Source: Lientehia hominis
Lineage (GTDB): Bacteria; Bacillota; Clostridia; Lachnospirales; Lachnospiraceae
Direction of reading: 5' to 3'
DNA: 64,000 nt
Assembly: GCF_021044755.1 (NCBI RefSeq)
Contig: NZ_JAJNOR010000001.1
Coordinates: 558,001 to 622,000 of the forward strand
Numbering within the stretch: position 1 is the stretch's first letter; the number at the start of each line of letters is the position of its first letter. Both the position numbers and the translations under genes were made by a program. Shown here piece after piece: positions 7,624-14,677 of the stretch. Under the pieces are notes generated by a model. That model ran no database searches and was not told the origin of the DNA. It worked only from the letters and a program-made list of their open reading frames with translations.

Positions 7624-8448
7624 TTACTGCTCTTTTTCCGCCGAAGCATTTTCTTCTCCGTCCGCTGCAGCTTCTTCCGCTGTCTCTTCTGTCTCACTGT
7701 CTTTTATCCTGCCGCACCCGACAAAGATTGCAATGCCGGCAATCAGCATGAAGATTGCGATAAACTGAGAGGTGGACAGCATCCCCACGTTTCCTCTTGG
7801 ATCGCCCCGGAAGAACTCGAGCACAAACCGCCCGATGCTGTAAAAGACCAGGTACAAAGCTCCCACCTGCCCGTTTTTCTTTGTCCGTCTTGCAATCAGG
7901 ATCAGAGCAAGGAAATTCAGAAAATTCAGCCCGCTGGAGATCAGCTGGGTGGGAATCAGGCTCACTCCATTGGGAGCATAGGCGGATTCATGGAATATGA
8001 TCCCCCAGCCCGTATGGGTTTCCCTTCCATAGCAGCAGCCCGCCAGAAAACAGCCTATTCGTCCGAAGGCCTGTGCCAGAGCGATGGACGGCATCACCAG
8101 ATCAAAATATTTCAAAAAAACAAGCTTCTTCACGCGGCAGAAAAGATAGCCAGCCAGAATACCGCCGATCAGGCCGCCGTATACCACAAAGCCTGTGGAC
8201 ATCGTCGACCAGATTTTGGCCGGGTTTTCAATCAGGGACGGCAATTCCGTAATCCAAAACAGAAGCTTCGCTCCTATCAGCCCGCCGATCAGGCTCCAGA
8301 TTCCGAGGTCAAATACTTTATCATCGCCGACCTTCCATTTTTTCTCACGGTACATGGCAACCGCAAAGGCTGCGATGACCCCGATGGCAATCATCAGGCC
8401 GTACCCGTATATTTTAAACGGGCCTATCTCAAATAATACTTCTTTCAT
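7624..8448 (-). CDS. lgt: Prolipoprotein diacylglyceryl transferase
   Basis: 274 residues with about seven membrane segments. The Lgt signature is clear as GRIGCFLAGCCYGRETHTGWG (residues about 130-150), and VYGGLIGGILAGYLFCR matches the conserved glycine-rich segment. Lgt transfers diacylglycerol from phosphatidylglycerol to the cysteine of prolipoprotein lipoboxes in the cytoplasmic membrane. Its clients here would include the substrate-binding protein and the amidase lipoprotein. The tail after the last membrane segment is rich in Glu/Ala (EETAEEAAADGEE), as seen in many clostridial homologues. Confidence 0.95.
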   Translation of the reverse strand: MKEVLFEIGPFKIYGYGLMIAIGVIAAFAVAMYREKKWKVGDDKVFDLGIWSLIGGLIGAKLLFWITELPSLIENPAKIWSTMSTGFVVYGGLIGGILAGYLFCRVKKLVFLKYFDLVMPSIALAQAFGRIGCFLAGCCYGRETHTGWGIIFHESAYAPNGVSLIPTQLISSGLNFLNFLALILIARRTKKNGQVGALYLVFYSIGRFVLEFFRGDPRGNVGMLSTSQFIAIFMLIAGIAIFVGCGRIKDSETEETAEEAAADGEENASAEKEQ

Positions 8449-8604
8449 GTGGAATTCTCCTTATATCAGTGAATGCAGAATCTGCACATTTTATCAAACA
8501 GCAGCTTTCTGCATTATATCAGATTTTTCTCGTTTCCGCAAGCAATGCTCCTCTGGGCCGCCGTCACAATCATAAATAATGAATAATAAATATATATTAT
8601 TTAT

Positions 8605-8662
8605 AAACATTTTAATAAAAGTAAATGTTTCGTTGACTTTCTGACATGAAATGTTATATACT
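8605..8662 (+). promoter_or_regulatory. marR-ftsH promoter with AAACATTT inverted repeat
   Basis: The promoter has TTGACT (8633-8638), an 18-base spacer and TATACT (8657-8662). Immediately upstream is a perfect repeat AAACATTT-N10-AAATGTTT (8605-8630), and the spacer holds a further ACAT-GAA-ATGT. This cluster of ACATTT-like half sites is where the MarR protein encoded just downstream most likely binds. The upstream 8449-8600 is AT-rich and otherwise featureless. Confidence 0.6.
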
Positions 8663-8706
8663 CCTGTTGAAAAGACACCTTAAGCAGATAAAGGAGGAGT
8701 ATTCGC

Positions 8707-9183
8707 ATGGATTGTAACGGTTCTTTCCTTGAGGAAAAAAATCTGCCGCCCGATGAGCTGGCAGAAAGTTTTACCCATTTTGTCCTGACCTTTTATTACA
8801 GAATGCAGGAGCATCCCGTCAACCTGTGCGGAATCAAACTCAGCTCCCACGCGTTCCACGTTCTCTACATTCTGAAAGAGGACCCGAGGGGGCAGGTCCC
8901 CATGACGGAACTGGTCACACGGATACGCAGAACCAAGCAGCAGCTGTCCAAGCTGATAAGTGATCTGGAGGACGACGGCCTGGTCGCCAGAGTCCGTATG
9001 AAAGAAAACCGCCGGGCCGTCCATGTGACCCTTACCGACAAAGGAAATGAATTTGTCCGCCAGGCCACCGCATCCATGGTCGGAGCCATGACACAATTTT
9101 TAAGGAGTCTTCCGGAAGAAAAGCGTATTGTCATCGAAGACGTCACAAACCAGCTGACTGTTTTAATAAATGAGGAGGTATGA
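8707..9183 (+). CDS. MarR-family transcription regulator
   Basis: 158 residues with a winged helix at about 45-110: the helix-turn-helix VTRIRRTKQQLSKLISDLEDDGLV and the wing VRMKENRRAVHVTLTDKG are typical of MarR. MarR proteins are dimeric repressors released by small ligands or oxidants. The gene has an AAAGGAGG site 9 bases upstream and ends 3 bases before ftsH, so regulator and protease share one transcript. A repeat-containing promoter upstream suggests autoregulation. No conserved redox cysteine pair is evident. Confidence 0.9.
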   Translation: MDCNGSFLEEKNLPPDELAESFTHFVLTFYYRMQEHPVNLCGIKLSSHAFHVLYILKEDPRGQVPMTELVTRIRRTKQQLSKLISDLEDDGLVARVRMKENRRAVHVTLTDKGNEFVRQATASMVGAMTQFLRSLPEEKRIVIEDVTNQLTVLINEEV

Positions 9184-9186
9184 CCA

Positions 9187-11025
9187 ATGAAAGAAGTACA
9201 GCCGCCGAAAAAACCGATTCTCTTTTATTACCTTATAGCGTTGATCGTGCTGCTGCTGTTAAACGCTCTGTTTTTTCCCAAGATCTTCAGCGCAAAAGTA
9301 AATGAAGTGGATTACGGCGTCTTTCTCACTATGATCGACGAGGGTAAAGTAAACGAAGTTCAGATTGAAAACAATGAGATCATCTTCTCCGATAAAGAAG
9401 AAAAGCCAAACTACTATAAGACCGGAAACATGAATGACGACCGGCTGATCGACCGGCTTTACGGCGCGGGCATCACCTCCTTCGGCACGCCTATTGTCAA
9501 AGAAGCCTCGCCGATTCTGAGTTTCCTTTTAAGCTGGGTATTTCCGATTCTCATCTTCGTCGTCATCGGACAGCTGCTGTCCAGAAGTCTGATGAAAAAA
9601 ATGGGCGGATCCATGGGAAACGCCATGAGCTTTGGAAAAAGCAACGCCAAGGTATATGTGGAATCCAAGACCGGCATAAAATTCTCTGATGTAGCCGGCG
9701 AAGACGAAGCCAAAGAAATCCTGACGGAAATCGTGGATTTCCTTCATAACCCCAAGAAATACACGGAAATCGGCGCCAGGATGCCCAAGGGCGCCCTTCT
9801 GGTAGGCCCTCCCGGAACTGGAAAGACCCTCCTCGCGAAAGCCGTGGCCGGCGAGGCCAATGTCCCCTTCTTCTCCATCTCCGGATCGGAATTTGTGGAG
9901 ATGTTCGTCGGCATGGGGGCTGCAAAGGTCCGCGACCTCTTTAAGCAGGCCAGTGAAAAAGCCCCCTGCATCGTCTTCATCGACGAGATTGATACCATCG
10001 GCAAAAAGAGAGATGGAAGCGGAATGGGAGGAAATGATGAACGAGAGCAGACTTTGAATCAGCTGCTGACGGAAATGGACGGGTTCGACGGCACCAACGG
10101 CGTCATGATCCTTGCCGCCACCAACCGTCCTGAATCTCTGGATCCCGCCCTTCTCCGCCCCGGCCGTTTTGACCGGCGGGTCCCTGTGGAGCTGCCTGAT
10201 CTGCAGGGCCGGGAAGCCATCCTCCGTGTCCATGCCAAGAACATCAAGCTGAGCGACAATGTGGACTTCATGTCCATCGCCAGGACTGCCGCCGGCGCCA
10301 GCGGCGCGGAACTCGCCAATATGGTAAACGAAGCCGCTCTCCGGGCTGTCCGGGACGGCCGGAAATATGTGACCCAGGCTGACCTGGAAGAAAGTGTGGA
10401 AGTCGTCATCGCCGGTTATCAGAAAAAGAATAAGATTCTTTCCGATAAAGAAAAACTGACGGTGGCGTATCATGAGATAGGACACGCGCTGGTCGCCGCT
10501 CTTCAGACAAATTCTGCCCCGGTCACAAAAATCACGATCATTCCCCGTACTTCCGGCGCGTTGGGTTATACCATGCAGGTGGATCAGGATGAACGGAACC
10601 TGATGTCCAAAGAGGAACTGGAAAACAAGATCTCCACTCTCACCGGCGGCCGTGTGGCAGAAGATCTGATCTTCCACTCCATTTCAACGGGAGCTTCCAA
10701 TGATATCGAACAGGCCACCAAGGTCGCCAGAGCTATGATCACCCGGTACGGCATGAGCGAGGACTTCGGCATGGTCGCCTTTGAGACCATAAAGAACCAA
10801 TACCTGGGAGGAGACACTTCTCTGGCATGTTCAGAAAATACCTCTTCCAAGATTGATGACAAGGTCGTCGCGCTGGTGAAAAAACAGTATAAAAAAGCAG
10901 AGGAGCTTCTGAATTCCAATCTGGCTAAGCTCCACCGGCTGGCAGAATATCTGTATGATCACGAGACGATCACCGGAGAAGAGTTCATGGAAATACTGAA
11001 CAGACAGGATGCTGCCATTCAATAG
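9187..11025 (+). CDS. ftsH: ATP-dependent zinc metalloprotease FtsH
   Basis: 612 residues in the normal FtsH order: first membrane helix (about 12-30), extracytoplasmic domain, second helix (about 100-125), AAA domain with Walker A GPPGTGKT at 207-214, Walker B CIVFIDEID and second region of homology ATNRPESLDPALLRPGRFDR, then the protease with H429-EIG-H433. It degrades membrane and short-lived cytosolic proteins as a hexamer. The usual clostridial ftsH sits near tilS/hpt; this one is tied to a MarR gene 3 bases upstream, so it may be a second, inducible copy. The C-terminus is short, without the long acidic tail of many Firmicute FtsH proteins. Confidence 0.93.
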   Translation: MKEVQPPKKPILFYYLIALIVLLLLNALFFPKIFSAKVNEVDYGVFLTMIDEGKVNEVQIENNEIIFSDKEEKPNYYKTGNMNDDRLIDRLYGAGITSFGTPIVKEASPILSFLLSWVFPILIFVVIGQLLSRSLMKKMGGSMGNAMSFGKSNAKVYVESKTGIKFSDVAGEDEAKEILTEIVDFLHNPKKYTEIGARMPKGALLVGPPGTGKTLLAKAVAGEANVPFFSISGSEFVEMFVGMGAAKVRDLFKQASEKAPCIVFIDEIDTIGKKRDGSGMGGNDEREQTLNQLLTEMDGFDGTNGVMILAATNRPESLDPALLRPGRFDRRVPVELPDLQGREAILRVHAKNIKLSDNVDFMSIARTAAGASGAELANMVNEAALRAVRDGRKYVTQADLEESVEVVIAGYQKKNKILSDKEKLTVAYHEIGHALVAALQTNSAPVTKITIIPRTSGALGYTMQVDQDERNLMSKEELENKISTLTGGRVAEDLIFHSISTGASNDIEQATKVARAMITRYGMSEDFGMVAFETIKNQYLGGDTSLACSENTSSKIDDKVVALVKKQYKKAEELLNSNLAKLHRLAEYLYDHETITGEEFMEILNRQDAAIQ

Positions 11026-11050
11026 CCTGGATATGCCGGCAAAAGAAAAA

Positions 11051-11083
11051 GGGAGACCGCACAAATCTGTGCGTCTCCCTTTT
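11051..11083 (+). terminator. Rho-independent terminator of ftsH
   Basis: GGGAGA-CGCACA / TGTGCG-TCTCCC pairs with a single unpaired C and a short AATC loop, followed by CTTTTC. It lies 26 bases after the ftsH stop codon. Confidence 0.85.
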
Positions 11084-11124
11084 CATGGACTGCTCTCTCA
11101 TTTAAGCTTTGACAAACAGCCATA

Positions 11125-11847
11125 TTATCTGAGCTCTGTTCTGCGGATAACGGCATAAGAGCCGCTTCCCAGAGCAGCGATAACAAGCAGTAAAGTCAAA
11201 ATCGGAAACAGATAGTTGATCGTTCCGTCAGTCATAAAGCCCATTGCTTTTGCAAAAAATCCTAAGATATTGCTTACCGTTCCAGCCGAAAAAACATATC
11301 TGAATAATGCAATGATCAGCAGTACAATGCCGCCCGCAGCAGCTCCCAGATAAATAGATAACGCTTTTCCAGCTTTATTTATCACAAGTATTCCTATATA
11401 AAGCATGCTGCAGACCATGACATAGACCAGAAACAGCCACAGCCAATTCATAACTATATTTTCGTAGCCATATAGTCCTCCATACAGGGAAGAATAACCA
11501 TTGTTAAAGTGATGAATGATATTTCCGGCCGCCGTATCAACAAGTGCCATCGATCCGGATATAAAACAGAACATGGAAAATGTCGCGATAAAGATATATT
11601 TTCGGGTAAATCCGTTTTGTATCAGCATCTTAAAGTCTTCTTTAAGTCCTAATGCACCTAAAATACCAACATAGATCACAGTGTTCATTTCCAGAGCATT
11701 TGTCCCTACCTCTTCAAAACTCCCCATGCTTATTCCTATGATCAGTGTAATAAGTGAAACGGCAGCATACTGTATGGCATAAAAAATCCAAATATATTTA
11801 AATGAGGTAATGCATTCATATTGAATAATAGATTTCAGCTTTCTCAT
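11125..11847 (-). CDS. ABC transporter membrane subunit (ABC-2 type)
   Basis: 240 residues with about six predicted membrane helices (for example IWIFYAIQYAAVSLITLIIG and ILTLLLVIAALGSGSYAVI). No sequence signature beyond an ABC-2-like permease is seen. Its stop-to-start distance from the ATPase gene is 1 base and a GntR gene precedes that, the layout of YtrA-type loci. These act as exporters or sensors of cell-wall-active compounds; here the substrate is unknown. Confidence 0.75.
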   Translation of the reverse strand: MRKLKSIIQYECITSFKYIWIFYAIQYAAVSLITLIIGISMGSFEEVGTNALEMNTVIYVGILGALGLKEDFKMLIQNGFTRKYIFIATFSMFCFISGSMALVDTAAGNIIHHFNNGYSSLYGGLYGYENIVMNWLWLFLVYVMVCSMLYIGILVINKAGKALSIYLGAAAGGIVLLIIALFRYVFSAGTVSNILGFFAKAMGFMTDGTINYLFPILTLLLVIAALGSGSYAVIRRTELR

Positions 11848-11848
11848 A

Positions 11849-12709
11849 TCAATTACCGCCTTTCTCTGTCAGCTTAACAAACAGCTTTTGCAAATTCATC
11901 GCCGAAAGCTGTACGCCGCTTCCCTGTGGAGCCGGAGATTTTTCCCCCAACACATAGGCGATCTTCATGCCTCCCAATTCGTCATATCCAATCACATTTT
12001 TACCGCTGCAGTAAGCGTCGACATTATTTGCCATACCAGAAACGCTGTAACCCGTTTTCAATAAATTTTCCACATTTTCTTGAAGCAGTACTTTTCCTTT
12101 ATCGATCAGGACAACTTCCTCGATCAAATTTGCGACTTCTTCAATCAGGTGCGTCGCAATAATGATTGTCCGCTCGTTGTTTTCATATTCTCTTAACAGC
12201 AGATCGTAAAACAGCTCTCTGTGATTGGCGTCCAGCCCTAACACTGGTTCATCGAAAATCACATACGGTACGTTGAGGGCCATAGCAATCGTCAATTTAA
12301 AAATTGACTGATAGCCTTTCGATAGCTGCTTAAATTTCTTGTCGGTGTTGAGACCAAACCTTTCAGCAATCTCAAACGCTTTCTTCCTGTCAAAGCTGTC
12401 GTAAAATCGGTCTATCCATTTAAAATGGTCTTTGACTTTTATTCCATCCGCATATAAATCTTCTTCGCTCATACAAAAAACCTTTTCATGGACGTCCATA
12501 TTTTCTCTTGCTGTCATATCGTCAACGAGAACCTCGCCCTCGTCAGTAAAAATCCGGTTTGCGATAATGTTGATAAGCGTAGATTTTCCAGCGCCGTTTC
12601 TTCCTAAAAATCCGTAGATTTTCCCATGCTCAAAGGTAAAAGACACATTGTCAAGCGCAGTAACATCTTGATATCGTTTTGTAACATTCTTAATTTGAAT
12701 TGCGTTCAT
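11849..12709 (-). CDS. ABC transporter ATPase (YtrB-like)
   Basis: About 286 residues. Walker A GRNGAGKSTL, a degenerate but recognisable signature QLSKGYQSIFKLTIAMA, Walker B YVIFDEPVLGLD and switch ATHLIEE are present. LSKGYQ in place of LSGGQ is common in the YtrB/EcsA-like branch. The second ATG (12709) has AGAGAGG at ideal 8-base spacing and is preferred over the ATG 6 bases earlier. The gene overlaps the GntR gene by 20 bases. It should energise the membrane subunit just downstream. Confidence 0.85.
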   Translation of the reverse strand: MNAIQIKNVTKRYQDVTALDNVSFTFEHGKIYGFLGRNGAGKSTLINIIANRIFTDEGEVLVDDMTARENMDVHEKVFCMSEEDLYADGIKVKDHFKWIDRFYDSFDRKKAFEIAERFGLNTDKKFKQLSKGYQSIFKLTIAMALNVPYVIFDEPVLGLDANHRELFYDLLLREYENNERTIIIATHLIEEVANLIEEVVLIDKGKVLLQENVENLLKTGYSVSGMANNVDAYCSGKNVIGYDELGGMKIAYVLGEKSPAPQGSGVQLSAMNLQKLFVKLTEKGGN

Positions 12710-13073
12710 TGTCATAACCTCTCTCTATCAGTTGAATTACTTCCTCTTTTGACATATTCAGTTTCGCCGCCTCCGTAACCAATGCCTCTATATACTGGCT
12801 GAAAAATTGTCCCTGCCGCTTTGTGCGTATCTTATTGACCGCCCCTTCTTTCACATACATTCCAAGCCCTCTCCTCTTATAAATAATCTCCTCGTCCACA
12901 AGCATATTCATTCCCTTCAAAACGGTATGAGGATTTATATTCAGCAGTGCTGATATTTCATTCGTAGAGGGTATCTTTGTCTCCTCCGGAAATATTCCTG
13001 TAAATATGGAGTCCTCAAGCTGTTCGGCTATCTGAATGAATATGGGTTTATCTGTATTTGTATCTATATACAC
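12690..13073 (-). CDS. GntR-family regulator, YtrA type
   Basis: 127 residues: an N-terminal GntR winged helix (about 10-75; IPSTNEISALLNINPHTVLKGMNML and the wing EIIYKRRGLGMYV) and only a short C-terminal helical tail, which defines the YtrA subfamily. Such proteins repress their own ABC transporter operon until a ligand binds. It starts with GTG at 13073, GAGGGTGAT 3-8 bases upstream, and overlaps the ATPase gene. A strong promoter with a dyad at the start site lies upstream (13101-13161). Confidence 0.88.
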   Translation of the reverse strand: MYIDTNTDKPIFIQIAEQLEDSIFTGIFPEETKIPSTNEISALLNINPHTVLKGMNMLVDEEIIYKRRGLGMYVKEGAVNKIRTKRQGQFFSQYIEALVTEAAKLNMSKEEVIQLIERGYDNERNSN

Positions 13074-13100
13074 CGTATCACCCTCTTTGTTTGTATGTTT

Positions 13101-13161
13101 GTTACTCTAGTAACTAACTGTCTTACATCTTTAATATAGATGATTCAAGCACTGATGTCAA
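13101..13161 (-). promoter_or_regulatory. Promoter and operator of the YtrA-type ABC operon
   Basis: On the minus strand: TTGACA (13156-13161), 17 bases, TATATT (13133-13138). About 12 bases past the expected transcript start is GTTACT-CT-AGTAAC (13101-13114), a perfect 6-base inverted repeat suited to a GntR dimer. Binding there would block escape from the promoter, fitting autorepression. Confidence 0.65.
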
Positions 13162-13404
13162 GAGATTTATATAATTTTTTAAAAACCTTGATTACCTCTA
13201 AAACTCTATGATTTATGGGCATCTGTGCAGGAATATAAGTGAACAGCAGATATCGGAACGTTTAAGGGAAGAAGAGGCCAACGAACAAAGAAGAATGATT
13301 GCCAAAATCAATACGTCATGAAAGAAGGCCACCGTTGGTATTTAAGTGAGGCCGTTGATGGAAAGACGTGATATGGAAAGTTGAGCATTAGCTGCGAAGC
13401 AAGC
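13162..13404. other. Non-coding stretch with a short orphan reading frame
   Basis: No full gene is seen. A 37-codon frame on the plus strand (ATG 13208 to TGA 13321) reads like the tail of a larger protein (IYGHLCRNISEQQISERLRE) but has no ribosome site and no partner. It could be a relic of a mobile-element gene such as a recombinase C-terminus; this is a guess. Confidence 0.3.
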
Positions 13405-13451
13405 AGAGGAACAATGCCATCAGGTCTTATGGCTGCCGGCATTGTTCCTCT
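13405..13451. terminator. Long perfect hairpin after the AraC-family gene
   Basis: AGAGGAACAATGCC and GGCATTGTTCCTCT form a perfect 14-base-pair stem around a 19-base loop, ending 1 base before the stop codon of the minus-strand AraC gene. No clear T run follows on either strand, so it may stabilise the mRNA end rather than terminate. Confidence 0.5.
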
Positions 13452-13452
13452 C

Positions 13453-14322
13453 TCACTTTACTGGTATATAAATTTTTACCTCATTATTGGGATCATCGAA
13501 GGACAATACCTCCCGCTCATAAACCTCAAAGTCCTCTCGGTCATCCAGCTCCACCTTTGCTGATTGCAGCCATGTTCCAAAAATATACTGATATGTTTTG
13601 AACAGATTTGCAAAGGTGCCTCGATGGGTAAAAACGGCATACCTTCCCGCCCGCAAAATCTTTTGATCCAATGATAAGGACGGCGGCAGATTTTCAAAAT
13701 CTTGCACAGGGCTTCCCACCATAGCTGAAAACAATACGTCTCCGTCTTTAGTATAGGTGGTCCGCTGTGTTTCGCAAATGCCATACCCAGCGCCAGCGGC
13801 CATAATCAGGTCTTTATGGTGGCGCATAAATTTCTCCCATAATCCAGGAAGCCGGTTATCAGACAGAGAGGTTGTTCCTCTTAGTCCGGCCACCTTTGTC
13901 TCCTTCAGTATCACAAATTCCGGCGAACGTGAAATGTTGTTGGCAATATGGTTCACATCTTCAGGAGTCAGTTCCCTCCTGGCATTCACGACAAGGTCGA
14001 GACCCGTCCTTCGGTAATCCACCGGGCTGCTGCCAAAAACGGCCTTAAAAGCCCGGCTGAAGGCCTCCGGCGATTCAAACCCGCAGCCAAACGCAATATC
14101 GATGATCCGCTGATCGGAATGAATCAGCTTTTCCGAGGCGTTGTACAGCCTGCGCCGATTGATGTAACGGCCAACAGATTCTCCCAATACGGAAGAAAAC
14201 AGCCGCGTCATATGGTAGTAGGAGTAACCTGTTTCCCTCGACACATCGCCCAAGCCGATGTTTTCATTCAAATGGTTTTCTATATATTCGACTGCCCTTT
14301 GTAAAGGGGATATTTCTTTCAA
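13453..14322 (-). CDS. AraC-family regulator with GyrI-like effector domain
   Basis: 289 residues from a TTG start at 14322, chosen because GGAGG lies 8 bases upstream. Two helix-turn-helix units occupy about 5-105 (LGDVSRETGYSYYHMTRLFS and RIIDIAFGCGFESPEAFSRA, ending SPVDYRR). The C-terminal half (about 130-289) is a GyrI/SOUL-like ligand domain (PEFVILKETKVAGLRGTT and GRYAVFTHRGTF). Such proteins sense bulky drugs, as Rob and BmrR do, and activate efflux genes. The divergent neighbours are a decayed MATE gene and the UvrA-like gene, plausible targets. Confidence 0.9.
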   Translation of the reverse strand: MKEISPLQRAVEYIENHLNENIGLGDVSRETGYSYYHMTRLFSSVLGESVGRYINRRRLYNASEKLIHSDQRIIDIAFGCGFESPEAFSRAFKAVFGSSPVDYRRTGLDLVVNARRELTPEDVNHIANNISRSPEFVILKETKVAGLRGTTSLSDNRLPGLWEKFMRHHKDLIMAAGAGYGICETQRTTYTKDGDVLFSAMVGSPVQDFENLPPSLSLDQKILRAGRYAVFTHRGTFANLFKTYQYIFGTWLQSAKVELDDREDFEVYEREVLSFDDPNNEVKIYIPVK

Positions 14323-14399
14323 AACGGCACCTCCTTCCGGTGCTTCTATGATACCATACCGCATTATTTATCTCCAGAGCCAAAAACTCAGCAAAAAAT

Positions 14400-14677
14400 A
14401 TCAAGATTAAAATTTATTTCTTTGATACGCTGTAACATGGAAGCCATCAGACTATCCGTTGCCATCGGCATCCTGTTCACCACAGTCTGCCTTGTATTTC
14501 TGTAGCCGCTGGTGCCCGCTTCTGCTGATGGTTCCCCTAATCCATATTTTCTCCCGTATTTGGGAAATAGACGGCATTTTATGCACAAGCCCCGCAGCCG
14601 ATTATCTGACCACACTGATTATGGCGCTGCTTTTGGGGTATGATAGAAAGAAGCAAACGAAAAGAGGTGTAAAATAA
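14400..14677 (+). pseudogene. Decayed 3' end of a MATE-type efflux gene
   Basis: Two frames each give part of a MATE C-terminus. The first (about 14400-14505) has IRLSVAIGILFTTVCLVFL and then stops. A different frame continues with PLLLMVPLIHIFSRIWEIDG, then ILCTSPAADYLTTLIMALLL and a basic tail, which matches the last two helices of MATE proteins. The stop TAA overlaps the ATG of the UvrA-like gene as TAATG, so the two were once translationally coupled. The rest of the gene, about 380 residues, is missing. Confidence 0.6.

Noticed and set aside
9529..10677. A 382-codon open frame on the minus strand inside ftsH
   Set aside because: It is fully antisense to ftsH, whose motifs are intact, and its composition is a shadow of the coding strand.
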